From UBA9410 sp036123585 (GTDB lineage Bacteria; Actinomycetota; Acidimicrobiia; Acidimicrobiales; MedAcidi-G1), in the NCBI GenBank assembly GCA_036123585.1, contig JAZADN010000003.1:1-57156 (forward strand): a stretch of 57,156 nt of DNA. The letters run 5' to 3'. This document shows, piece by piece, positions 1 through 7,515 of this stretch. Position 1 is the first letter of the stretch. The number at the start of each line of letters is the position of its first letter. A program made the translations under genes and the position numbers. Below the pieces are notes generated by a model, which ran no database searches, was not told where the DNA came from, and saw nothing but the letters and a program-made list of their open reading frames with translations.

Positions 1-1
1 C

Positions 2-607
2 GGTCCCGTTGACCACTACTGGACCCTTGGGGTTCCGGATGACGCTACGGACCAGGAGCTCCGGGACGCCTACCGGGATCTAGCCCGACGAAATCATCCC
101 GATCGAGTGGTGGACCCGCTGAGGCGGGTGGAGGCTGCCGAGCGAATGGCCAAGGTCAACGAGGCGTGGCTGGTCCTCGGAGACCCGGAGCGCCGCGCCG
201 ACTACGACCGGTCTCGTGGACCCGGGACACCCCCACCTCCGACAGGTCCCGGGGACGACCGCGTGTATGGACGTCGGGGTGACGCCTTCGACGATGTGGC
301 GGTCTCGCCCGCCGCCGGATGTGCATTGCGGATGGTGCCGGTGGTGACCACTCTCGCCGTGCTCCTTGGGATCCTCATTGCAACGGCTGTCCTCGGCGGA
401 GACGGAGAGGTTCCAGAGCGGATGGAGGCCGGCCGCTGCGTAGAGGTGACGTCGACCATCCGGGTCGTACCGTGCACGGCGGACACCCCGGTGATCGTGG
501 GCCGAGGGGTCACTGGGACGCCGTGCTCGACCACAGCGGTGGCTGTGGTACTCCCGTCGCAGACCGAACAACTCTGTGTAGCGCCACCGGGCACGCCGGT
601 TCCCTGA
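2..607 (+). CDS. DnaJ-domain membrane protein, 5' end outside window
   Basis: The frame is open from the window edge, so the N-terminus is missing. About 201 residues are visible. They open with a J domain: a DHYWTLGV-type start, the HPD tripeptide that stimulates Hsp70 ATPase, and the closing AWLVLGDPERRADYD helix. A proline-rich linker follows, then one hydrophobic segment near visible residues 111-133 and a short tail with four cysteines that is probably extracytoplasmic. Zinc-finger and C-terminal substrate domains of true DnaJ are absent, so this is a J-domain membrane protein rather than the housekeeping chaperone. The degenerate tRNA copy lies 39 nt downstream. Confidence 0.8.
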   Translation, partial: GPVDHYWTLGVPDDATDQELRDAYRDLARRNHPDRVVDPLRRVEAAERMAKVNEAWLVLGDPERRADYDRSRGPGTPPPPTGPGDDRVYGRRGDAFDDVAVSPAAGCALRMVPVVTTLAVLLGILIATAVLGGDGEVPERMEAGRCVEVTSTIRVVPCTADTPVIVGRGVTGTPCSTTAVAVVLPSQTEQLCVAPPGTPVP

Positions 608-646
608 ACAGTCTGGGCGGATGATCCCGTTCCCTCGTCGCCCAGC

Positions 647-720
647 GGACCGTTGGTTCAGTTAGCCGCAGCGCTCCCTTCGCACGCGGGAGACCACTGG
701 ATGAAGTCCACTGCGATCCA
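647..720 (+). pseudogene. degenerate copy of tRNA-Val
   Basis: This 74-nt stretch aligns without gaps to the intact tRNA-Val at 2779-2852, with 56 of 74 identical positions by hand count. The copy is decayed. The acceptor, D, anticodon and T stems each contain one mismatch, and the T-loop reads ATGAAGT instead of TTCGAGT, so the conserved TTC is lost. The anticodon position reads CGC. Similarity also continues about 25 nt upstream (CCCTCGT and GGACCGTT are shared in register, with small gaps). It is best read as a tRNA pseudogene produced by duplication. Confidence 0.7.
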
Positions 721-813
721 CCATGGTGACCGGCCAAACTGAGGTTTGTCTGTTAGCCCGCCAATGCTTACCTGGCGCCACCTAGCACTCAGTCTCTATG
801 GGTCAAGGGACCC

Positions 814-819
814 TAGAGT
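814..819 (+). promoter_or_regulatory. -10 element TAGAGT, leaderless start at 827
   Basis: TAGAGT lies 7 nt before an in-frame GTG, the spacing seen before many starts in this window. It places transcription start at the start codon of the deacetylase gene and decides the choice of GTG 827 over TTG 746 and ATG 764. Confidence 0.4.
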
Positions 820-826
820 CTCGTGG

Positions 827-1603
827 GTGAAGTCAATGGTCGGACATCGAGCCATTCTGGTTCACGATTTCGAGGAGTCGAACCGCCGGGGGATGCTTGA
901 CGGAGGTTCCCGCTATCTCCTCACATTTGACGTGTTCAAGCGTGGCCTCGAGGAAGCAATTGACCATGGGATCGCCTTCGATGAAATCGGAGGGCCCGAT
1001 CCCCGGACCTCAGGGCGAGTCGAGATCACGTCGGACGACGGCGGGGGCTCTGCCCTTCTATTGGCCGAATACCTCTCCGCTCGAGGACTACGAGCGACGT
1101 TCTTCGTTGTGACGGACTGGATTGGCATGGAAAAGTTTCTAGGAGTCGAGGAGATCCGTGCAATCCATTCGATGGGCCACGTCGTCGGCTCCCACAGCCA
1201 TACTCACTCAGGGCCATTCTGTGACCTTTCCGAGGTGCAACTTCGCCATGAGGTGCTCGAGAGCAGGGCTGTACTGAGGGAGGTGCTCGGCATTGAGGTC
1301 GACGCGTTCTCCGTGCCCGGTGGAGAGATACTTCCGACGACCATAAGGCGGCTTGAGTCTCCTGACCTCGGCCTGTCGCGGATCTATACATCGACTCCAC
1401 GTCAGGGCGTCTATCGGTCGAGGGCGACCGCGAGTGTGATTGGCCGCTACTGCATAGAAGCCAGGATGGGCCAGGCGAAGATCTTCCGAGTTCTCAGTGG
1501 GCGTGGCTGGGGACGGAACCGGATGCGCTACCTGGCCGGTCGGGTGAAGCGAGAGATCTGGAAGAACGTCTCGGTTGGTGGCGGGCGTGGGCGCGACACA
1601 TGA
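827..1603 (+). CDS. polysaccharide deacetylase (NodB/CE4 family)
   Basis: A predicted 258-residue NodB-fold deacetylase, which hydrolyses N- or O-acetyl groups on a glycan. The order of motifs is typical. A first strand AILVHDFEE is followed by motif 1 TSDDGGGS with the catalytic and metal-binding aspartates. Motif 2 is HSHTH, giving the two metal histidines. A motif-3-like AFSVPGG then leads to a C-terminal IYTSTP strand. No signal peptide is present. Starts at TTG 746, ATG 764 and ATG 836 are also possible. GTG 827 is preferred because a TAGAGT -10 element lies 7 nt upstream. The gene overlaps the following formyltransferase by ATGA, so the two are translationally coupled. Base composition looks more AT-rich than the neighbours, which suggests acquisition. 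Confidence 0.8.
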   Translation: MKSMVGHRAILVHDFEESNRRGMLDGGSRYLLTFDVFKRGLEEAIDHGIAFDEIGGPDPRTSGRVEITSDDGGGSALLLAEYLSARGLRATFFVVTDWIGMEKFLGVEEIRAIHSMGHVVGSHSHTHSGPFCDLSEVQLRHEVLESRAVLREVLGIEVDAFSVPGGEILPTTIRRLESPDLGLSRIYTSTPRQGVYRSRATASVIGRYCIEARMGQAKIFRVLSGRGWGRNRMRYLAGRVKREIWKNVSVGGGRGRDT

Positions 1604-2430
1604 ATGGGAACCCCTCTCCTGATCCTCTTCCGTATGTGGCGCTGGTCGGGGGCGACAGGTGCTCTCTCTACACACTTCGGTGCCTCCTCGAATCCGAGTA
1701 CCCCCCATCTGGGGTAGTCGTGGTGGAACTGAGTGGGCGCTTGGCGCGTTTGGCTTACGAGCGACGAATGATGCGCCGACACGGAGTCCTGAAACGGCTC
1801 TCCCAGATCACCGTCGGAGTCATCCATCGGGTGGTTGACGGTGCCCAGGATCGAGAACTGCTCGGTCAGATTTACCCGGACGAGAACCGTGCTGCAGTAC
1901 TTGGGCTAGCCAGCCGACAAGGGGTAGGCGTTCTCGAGGCGAGTGCGTACCACTCCGCAGAGGCGGTCTCCTTCATCAGCGGATTCACCCCGTCTTTTCT
2001 CGTGTGCGACACACCCTTTTGGGTCGAGAAGAAGGTGCGGGAACTGGTTCCGCCGACGATGGTTATCGGATCCCATCCAGGGGTTGTTCCCTGGTTCCGA
2101 GGCGCTCATTCAGCGTTCTGGTGCCGGCACCTCGGCCAGGAGGAGAAGAACGGCTTCAGCTTCTTCTGCATCGATGGAGGCGTGGATTCGGGGCCATTGA
2201 TTTCTACCCACCAGCGGCCATATCGAGGCGAGTTGTCCTATCGAGGCAACGACTACGTGCTCGCCGAAGAGGCCTCGCGGTACGTCGTTCGGATTGTTGA
2301 GTCCCTATCTCAAGGCTTGAGGGTGGGCCTGGCGACGCAATCACCTCTGGAGGACTGCCAGATCCGCCGGGCTCCGGGGCTTGTCGACTACTTACGGTTT
2401 CGTCTGAAAGAACGAGGGGGGCGCGGGTAA
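1600..2430 (+). CDS. formyltransferase family protein
   Basis: A 276-residue protein of the formyl-tetrahydrofolate-dependent transferase fold (methionyl-tRNA formyltransferase / sugar N-formyltransferase group). The diagnostic segment GSHPGVVPWFRGAHSAFW carries the catalytic histidine. The aspartate lies in FCIDGGVDSGPLI. The Asn that normally sits two residues before the His is Ser here, a variation that may alter activity. It lacks an obvious C-terminal tRNA-binding OB domain, so a sugar or lipid-linked sugar amine is a better substrate guess than Met-tRNA. Coupling to a deacetylase that could expose an amine fits a deacetylate-then-formylate scheme on a surface glycan; that scheme is inference. 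Confidence 0.7.
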   Translation: MNGNPSPDPLPYVALVGGDRCSLYTLRCLLESEYPPSGVVVVELSGRLARLAYERRMMRRHGVLKRLSQITVGVIHRVVDGAQDRELLGQIYPDENRAAVLGLASRQGVGVLEASAYHSAEAVSFISGFTPSFLVCDTPFWVEKKVRELVPPTMVIGSHPGVVPWFRGAHSAFWCRHLGQEEKNGFSFFCIDGGVDSGPLISTHQRPYRGELSYRGNDYVLAEEASRYVVRIVESLSQGLRVGLATQSPLEDCQIRRAPGLVDYLRFRLKERGGRG

Positions 2431-2778
2431 GCCGGAGGCCAGATGGCCAACTGAGGGCGAACCCTGGCCTGCGGGACCACTGGAGTGCCGGTTCCCAGGT
2501 GAGTTGGCAGATCCCTCCGGATCACTCAGATCCTCTATTAGAGGGTGGAGATCCAGACCCACTCACCGTTGCTTTCGGCGGTCTGAGTAGTGCCTCAAGC
2601 AGTCGATGCGCCCCGGGGCGCCGGGCGCCGCTCGGCAGGTAGGTCGTGCCCGCAACGGTCGGTGGTCGTCGTCCTGTGGTCGCACGCCGAGCAGGTCTAC
2701 ACGGCGGTTGCAGGGACTCCGTTGGGATGATCGTCACCGACCGATCGTTCGGGGGTGGCGTTACCCTCGTTGGCCTAC
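2431..2778 (+). other. gene-free stretch before tRNA-Val
   Basis: No convincing gene is seen in these 348 bases. A short frame ending near 2729 (VVVVLWSHAEQVY...) resembles a protein end but has no start or upstream domain. The last 25 or so bases before the tRNA resemble the flank upstream of the degenerate tRNA copy at 647. Confidence 0.5.
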
Positions 2779-2852
2779 GGACCGTTAGCTCAGTTGGCTA
2801 GAGCGCTCGCCTCACACGCGAGAGGTCACTGGTTCGAGTCCAGTACGGTCCA
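2779..2852 (+). tRNA. tRNA-Val (anticodon CAC)
   Basis: A full cloverleaf can be drawn by hand. The 7-bp acceptor is GGACCGT/ACGGTCC and the D stem is GCTC/GAGC. The anticodon stem CTCGC/GCGAG has loop CTCACAC with anticodon CAC at 2813-2815. The T stem ACTGG/CCAGT has loop TTCGAGT, and the discriminator is A. It reads the GUG codon. The terminal CCA is not encoded. A decayed paralogue lies at 647-720, on the other side of the deacetylase/formyltransferase pair. Confidence 0.95.
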
Positions 2853-2860
2853 CCGCTCCG

Positions 2861-3295
2861 CTAAGGAGTGTCAGCCTCCGGGTTCGAGCGGCTCAGGTGC
2901 CCTAGACAATCGGGTTCGATCACCTCGGTGGTCTCCGACACGAAGTCGCTGAGGGGAATTCGCAGTGGGCGCAGCCATAGGTGGCATCGTCGGCGGTTGA
3001 TCTCGACGGCCACCGACTCAGGCCGAGCCTTTCGGTCGAAGCGGCTGTAGGCGGCCAGCACCTCAGTGGTCCACCGATCGACGGGTCGGAGGAATACCAC
3101 CGGTCTGATCTTCACCCGGGACGGATCCTCAAGGAACGGGACGCGGGCGTGGTAGACGCGGCCCTTGCGGAGGTGGCCCATGCTGGGTGGAGTGTTGAAG
3201 GTCTCGAGGCCGTTGCTGCGGTCGGCACGGCGGTTCCGACGGGCCCGCTTGGAGACGAATCGAGCACCGCGAAACCTTCCATTCCGGTCCGCCAT
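2861..3295 (-). CDS. possible PemK/MazF-like protein
   Basis: A 144-residue protein starting at ATG 3295. After a basic N-terminus, residues from about 40 read GRVYHARVPFLEDPSRVK, then IRPVVFL and a following strand. This order resembles the first strands of the PemK/MazF endoribonuclease fold (G-x-V-Y ... K-x-R-P-V-V-V-L). No antitoxin-like gene lies beside it, so a toxin role is not established. Its 3' end approaches the intact tRNA-Val from the opposite strand, only 8 nt away. It is divergent from the gamma-glutamyltransferase gene. A plain hypothetical protein is the alternative. Confidence 0.45.
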   Translation of the reverse strand: MADRNGRFRGARFVSKRARRNRRADRSNGLETFNTPPSMGHLRKGRVYHARVPFLEDPSRVKIRPVVFLRPVDRWTTEVLAAYSRFDRKARPESVAVEINRRRCHLWLRPLRIPLSDFVSETTEVIEPDCLGHLSRSNPEADTP

Positions 3296-3361
3296 GGTCT
3301 GAGTCTCGCAGAGTCCGGGCGCAGGTGTGGTGGAAAGCGCCTCGGTGGTGGTGGCCGTGCC

Positions 3362-4936
3362 ATGCTCGCCGCCATGCCGCTGCCCGCAACGAACGTTGAG
3401 GTCCGTACCAGGTCGACGATGGCATCGACCGTCGACGTCCTGGCCACCGAGGCCGCCTGCGATGTCCTGCGGGCCGGTGGTAATGCGGTGGACGCGGCCA
3501 TCGCCGCCAACGCGGTGCTCGCCGTTGTCGGCCAGCACCTCTGTGGACTGGGCGGCGACCTGTTCGCACTGGTGCACCACGGTGTCGGTCTGCCGGCCTG
3601 CCTCAACGCGTCGGGCCGCGCCGGTGCGGGTGCCGATCCCGGCCAACTTCTGGTGGAGGGACACATGGCCATGCCCCACCGGCACGACGTCCGATCGGCG
3701 ACCGTACCCGGCGTGGTCGATGGCTGGGTGCTGCTCCACGAGAGGTATGGGTCGATGCCGATGGGTGACGTGCTGGCCGCGTCCATCGACCACGCGGTCG
3801 CCGGCTTCGCCGCCTCGCCGCTCCTTGTGCTCTCTGCGCAGACTGTTCGCGGGTTGCCAGGCGCTCAGGACTTCGACGAGCTGGATGAGCCCGGCCAGAT
3901 GGTACGCCGGCCCGGCGTGGCGTCGGTGCTGCGGGACCTAGCGGAGGGCGGACGTGACGCCGTCTATCTGGGCCGTTACGGAGACGAACTGTTGGCCGTC
4001 GGGAGAGGTGAGTACGAGCGGGCCGACCTTGAACGAGCACAGGCCAACTGGGTGGATCCGCTGGGCGTCCGGGTCTGGGGCCATGATGTGTGGACGGTGC
4101 CACCCAACTCGCAGGGCTATCTGAGCCTTGCAGCGTCCCGCATCGCCGAGGGACTGGATCTTCCTCCCGAGGACGATCCCCTACGGGCACACCTCCTGGT
4201 TGAGGCGGCGGTACAGGCCGGTCACGATCGACCCGATGTCCTTCACGAAGGAGCGGACGGCAATGCCTTGGTGGCGGAGGAACGCCTGGAGCCCCGGCGG
4301 GCCGCCATCTCATCTGGTCGACGTACCCCGCCAACTGGACGGTACGACGATGGCGACACCATGTACCTGTGCGTAGTCGACGGCGACGGCCTGGCGGTGT
4401 CGCTCATCCAGTCCAATGCCGACGGGTTCGGCAGCCACGTGACCCTGCCGAACCTCGGGATCTTCCTCCACAACCGGGGGATCGGTTTCTCATTAGCCGA
4501 GGGCCATCCGGCCCGTTACGGGCCCGGGCGTCGGCCTCCGCACACCCTCGCACCGGTGCTGGTCGCCCGGAGCGACGGATCACTGCGGGCCGTACTGGGA
4601 ACCATGGGAGGCGACGCACAGCCGCAGATCGTGTTGCAGATGCTGGTGAGGCTCCTAGTCGATGGTGCTTCACCCGTCCACGTGGTCGGCGGTGGCCGTT
4701 GGGTCCTGCGGGGTCCGGACACCGGCTTCGACACTTGGGACGATCCAACGGCCGTTGAGGTGTTGGTGGAGGACCATGCTCCGCAGGGTTGGGTCGAAGG
4801 GCTGATCGCTCGTGGGCACCGGGCTCGAGTGGCATCGGCCAATTACGGCCATGCCCACTGCATTGAGGTGGTGAGCGGCGGGCTGGCGGGGGCGGCTGAT
4901 CCTCGGTCTGTGGTTGGGGCGGCGTCGGGGGACTGA
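3362..4936 (+). CDS. ggt: gamma-glutamyltransferase family protein
   Basis: A 524-residue member of the Ntn-hydrolase gamma-glutamyltranspeptidase family, which cleaves the gamma-glutamyl bond of glutathione-type or other gamma-glutamyl compounds. The N-terminal part has the family block GGNAVDAAIAANAVL with GLGGDLFALV. The autoprocessing site is the threonine in DDGDTMYLCVVDGDG, followed by AVSLIQSNADGFGS and the GGDAQPQIVLQ block. No signal peptide is evident, so a cytoplasmic role is likely. Actinobacteria of this kind use mycothiol, so the natural substrate need not be glutathione. ATG 3362 is chosen because the frame upstream overlaps the divergent gene; ATG 3374 is also possible. Confidence 0.85.
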   Translation: MLAAMPLPATNVEVRTRSTMASTVDVLATEAACDVLRAGGNAVDAAIAANAVLAVVGQHLCGLGGDLFALVHHGVGLPACLNASGRAGAGADPGQLLVEGHMAMPHRHDVRSATVPGVVDGWVLLHERYGSMPMGDVLAASIDHAVAGFAASPLLVLSAQTVRGLPGAQDFDELDEPGQMVRRPGVASVLRDLAEGGRDAVYLGRYGDELLAVGRGEYERADLERAQANWVDPLGVRVWGHDVWTVPPNSQGYLSLAASRIAEGLDLPPEDDPLRAHLLVEAAVQAGHDRPDVLHEGADGNALVAEERLEPRRAAISSGRRTPPTGRYDDGDTMYLCVVDGDGLAVSLIQSNADGFGSHVTLPNLGIFLHNRGIGFSLAEGHPARYGPGRRPPHTLAPVLVARSDGSLRAVLGTMGGDAQPQIVLQMLVRLLVDGASPVHVVGGGRWVLRGPDTGFDTWDDPTAVEVLVEDHAPQGWVEGLIARGHRARVASANYGHAHCIEVVSGGLAGAADPRSVVGAASGD

Positions 4937-4967
4937 GACGGGAGGTTCGGCGGGGGACAGATCCTGC

Positions 4968-5261
4968 TCAGCCGGTGGTGGTGGGAACCATGAACTCAGT
5001 TACCTCTGCCCACGTGCCGCCGTCGACCATATGGGTGGCGGCCCGGGCCCACTGGTCCTCGCTGAGGTCCGGCCAGCGGTCCCGGGCCTCAAAGTACATG
5101 TCGACGTACTTCGGGCCTTCTCCCGTCTCCGAGTAGGCGATATATCCGGTGGTAGTCGTGATCTCGGACTCCAGCATGGGGCGGAGGTCCTCGGAACTGC
5201 CGCAAGCCGCCGGAGAGAGAGCGGACAGGCCTACGAGCGCCGTGGTGAGGGAGCGTCGCAT
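4968..5261 (-). CDS. small putative lipoprotein
   Basis: A 97-residue protein with a basic start, a hydrophobic stretch and the lipobox-like LSPAACG, so a lipid-anchored extracytoplasmic protein is predicted. The mature part is acidic with aromatic residues (YVDMYFEARDRWPDL and DQWARAATHMVDGG) and no recognised domain. It follows thiamine pyrophosphokinase by 11 nt but has its own TAGCCT -10 element, so it may be transcribed separately. Function unknown. Confidence 0.65.
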   Translation of the reverse strand: MRRSLTTALVGLSALSPAACGSSEDLRPMLESEITTTTGYIAYSETGEGPKYVDMYFEARDRWPDLSEDQWARAATHMVDGGTWAEVTEFMVPTTTG

Positions 5262-5269
5262 GACCGACG

Positions 5270-5275
5270 AGGCTA
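5270..5275 (-). promoter_or_regulatory. -10 element TAGCCT for the small lipoprotein
   Basis: On the minus strand TAGCCT lies 8 nt before ATG 5261. It overlaps the stop codon of the upstream kinase gene, giving the lipoprotein an independent, probably leaderless, promoter. Confidence 0.4.
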
Positions 5276-5944
5276 GCCAGCGTCGTTCGGGCAGCTGGGC
5301 CTCTCCGAACCGCCTCCGAAGACCAGGAGGACCCCTGAGGAGACGCGTACCTCAGCCGTGGGGGCGGTCATCCGGTTCGAGAGGCCCAGGCCGAGGCCCG
5401 GTTGGAGGACGGCATCGCCCAACGTCCAAGCCAGGCCCGTCGTGGTTACGCCGGTGGCCGGTCCGCCGACAGCCAGCAAGCTGACGACATCGCCCGGGTT
5501 TCCGACGATCTGCCAGGCGTCGCGGACGACCCGACAATGCGTGCCGTCCACCCGTAAGTCAAGGCGCAACCCCGCCCACCGGTCGCCAGCCACCACCAGG
5601 AGGTTGCCCAGGGCATGGTCGGCCCTTCCCGCCAGTGTGGCCACCACCGTCGCCGAGTCAATACCGGCGTCAACGACGGTGGCCAGGGCCAGTTCCAGGT
5701 CGGTGTCGTCCTTGTCGACTGGGTGGTGTCGAACCTCGCCCGCCGTGGCCACGGCGTGATCGTCGGCCGAGTCCAGGTCGCCCACCAGGATGTCGACGGT
5801 CAGTCCGAGGAGGCGGGCTGACCGGGCTCCACCGTCGGCAGCGACCACCACGTCGGCCCCCGGCAGGTCGTCGGCCATCTCCGCAAGTACGTGGCCCGGG
5901 TACGGCCCGCCGGTCACCACCAGGGCATGTCTGGAATCGTTCAA
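5273..5944 (-). CDS. thiN: thiamine pyrophosphokinase
   Basis: A 223-residue thiamine diphosphokinase, transferring pyrophosphate from ATP to thiamine to give the cofactor. The family motifs appear in order: AADGG, GDLDS, KDDTDLELAL and GRADHALGN, followed by a C-terminal beta domain with TTTGLAWTL and SNRM. TTG 5944 is taken as the start because it overlaps the stop of the upstream ABC gene as TTGA; an in-frame start at 5974 would add ten residues. The upstream ABC ATPase might serve thiamine uptake, but no permease or binding protein accompanies it. Confidence 0.88.
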   Translation of the reverse strand: MNDSRHALVVTGGPYPGHVLAEMADDLPGADVVVAADGGARSARLLGLTVDILVGDLDSADDHAVATAGEVRHHPVDKDDTDLELALATVVDAGIDSATVVATLAGRADHALGNLLVVAGDRWAGLRLDLRVDGTHCRVVRDAWQIVGNPGDVVSLLAVGGPATGVTTTGLAWTLGDAVLQPGLGLGLSNRMTAPTAEVRVSSGVLLVFGGGSERPSCPNDAG

Positions 5945-6762
5945 GGTCGAAGTCCGTCCATGCGGACGGACCACCGGCCGGCGTCGACCGACAGTTTGAG
6001 TTCTAGCCCGTAGGTGGCCGACAGGGCCGACGACGTCATTACGTCAGTCAGCGGGCCGACAGCCGAGCTCCGGCCGGATTCCATAAGCAGGGCGTGGGTG
6101 AACCCCGGCGGGATCTCCTCCACGTGGTGGGTGACCAGCACCATCGGTGGCATCGCCGGGTCGGAGGCCAGGTCGGCCAGAGCGGCCACCAGTTCCTCGC
6201 GGCCGCCGAGATCCAGACCAGCCGTCGGTTCGTCGAGGAGAAGCAACTGCGGGTCGACCATGAGAGTCCGGGCGAGGAGTACTCGCTGACGCTCACCCGA
6301 GGACAGGCTCCCGAACCGGTGGTCCGCCCGGTGGCCACAGCCGATCCGGTCCAACAGGGCCCGGGCCCGGTCACGGTCGACGTCCTCGTAGTCGTGCCAC
6401 CACGGCTCCAGGGCACCGTGCTGTGCCGTCATGACCACCTCGATGGCCGGCAGTTCGGAGCGAAAGGCATCGGCCAGGACGGCCGATGCGTAACCGACCC
6501 GGATGCGTAACGTACGAACGTCGGTACGACCCAGTTCGTGTCCGAGGAGTCGGACCTGACCGACGGAGGGGTGGAGACGTAGGGCGGCGATCTGCAGCAA
6601 GGTGCTCTTGCCTGAGCCATTGGGGCCGAGGACCACCCAGTGCTCACCGTGCCGGACCGTCCAGTTGATCCCATCGAGAATGGTCGTCCTGTCGGTGGTG
6701 CGCCCCACACCAACCAACGACAGGACGGGGTCGGTGAGCCCGGTGACTTCCATGACGCCCAT
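5941..6762 (-). CDS. ABC transporter ATP-binding protein
   Basis: A 273-residue stand-alone nucleotide-binding domain. Walker A is GPNGSGKST, the signature is LSSGERQRV, Walker B is LLLLDEPTAGLD, and the switch histidine is in VLVTHHVEEI. The tail after the NBD is short. The sequence type (LGPNGSGKSTLLQIAALRL ...) resembles small ATPases seen in many actinobacteria without a clear permease, so the substrate cannot be assigned. It begins 37 nt after the TauE/SafE gene and overlaps the thiamine pyrophosphokinase start. Confidence 0.88.
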   Translation of the reverse strand: MGVMEVTGLTDPVLSLVGVGRTTDRTTILDGINWTVRHGEHWVVLGPNGSGKSTLLQIAALRLHPSVGQVRLLGHELGRTDVRTLRIRVGYASAVLADAFRSELPAIEVVMTAQHGALEPWWHDYEDVDRDRARALLDRIGCGHRADHRFGSLSSGERQRVLLARTLMVDPQLLLLDEPTAGLDLGGREELVAALADLASDPAMPPMVLVTHHVEEIPPGFTHALLMESGRSSAVGPLTDVMTSSALSATYGLELKLSVDAGRWSVRMDGLRP

Positions 6763-6798
6763 CTTTCCCGATGTGTCTTCGAGGAGGCGGGTTCGCCG

Positions 6799-7515
6799 TC
6801 AGACGAGTGAGCGCACGAGCAGGGTGATGGCAGCGACGGTGGACAGGACGTAGACGGCGGGTGCCAACCAGCCTCGGTCGAGCACCGGTCGGAGGGGGCC
6901 GCTGAGGAAGTAGCCGACGAGTACCGGCAGGACAAGCCAGGCCGAGACCATGAGGTCGTCGCCGCCGAACTCTCCGAAGGCGGTCAGGACGACCAGCGAC
7001 ATGGTGGTGCCGATGAGGAAGAAGGCGCTGAGGGTGGAGCGAATCTCCGGGCCGGAAGCGTCGTTGAGAACCAGGGCAATAGGTGGCCCTCCGACACCCA
7101 CCGAGGTGCCCATGAAGCCAGCGAGCCCGCCGGCGCCGACCAGCGTGCGCGGCGTCCTTTCGGTCCGTACGCCGGTCGCCTTGAGGCCCACCCCGACCAG
7201 TAGCAGCGATCCGAAGAGGACCCCAAGACGGTCCTCGGTCACCGCAGTCAACGCGAGAGCTCCGAGTAGCACGCCGGGGACCCGTCCGACCACCGCCCAC
7301 TTCAGGGCCCCGACGTCCACTGCTCCACGTTCCCTCCAGGCGTACAACCCGCTGAGCAGTGGGTTGACCATGAGGACAGGACCGGGGACGAACTGGGGGT
7401 CAATCAAGGCGAGGATGGGGACCGAGAACAGCCCGGCGCCAAAGCCTAGGACACCCTGGATGGTGCAGCCGACGGCGAAGACGAGCAAGCCGACGATCAG
7501 TTCGGCGCTGCTCAC
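6799..7515 (-). CDS. TauE/SafE family membrane exporter
   Basis: A 238-residue polytopic membrane protein with about eight hydrophobic segments. The repeated family pattern is visible: GFGAGLFSVPILALI in the first half and GAGGLAGFMGTSVGVGGPPIAL in the second. The family exports or imports small sulfur or organic anions such as sulfite, sulfoacetate or taurine breakdown products; the substrate here is unknown. It starts with GTG overlapping the stop of the ABC exporter gene (GTGA), so it belongs to the same operon. Confidence 0.85.
   Translation of the reverse strand: MSSAELIVGLLVFAVGCTIQGVLGFGAGLFSVPILALIDPQFVPGPVLMVNPLLSGLYAWRERGAVDVGALKWAVVGRVPGVLLGALALTAVTEDRLGVLFGSLLLVGVGLKATGVRTERTPRTLVGAGGLAGFMGTSVGVGGPPIALVLNDASGPEIRSTLSAFFLIGTTMSLVVLTAFGEFGGDDLMVSAWLVLPVLVGYFLSGPLRPVLDRGWLAPAVYVLSTVAAITLLVRSLV

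Noticed and set aside
647..720. Functional tRNA-Ala (CGC) or selenocysteine tRNA
   Set aside because: One mismatch in every stem and loss of the T-loop TTC argue against function; length 74 is far below the roughly 90 nt of tRNA-Sec, and the anticodon is not TCA.
746..826. Longer N-terminus of the deacetylase from TTG 746 or ATG 764
   Set aside because: The extra residues do not look like part of the fold, spacing of GAGG to TTG 746 is only 1 nt, and TAGAGT is at the leaderless distance from GTG 827.
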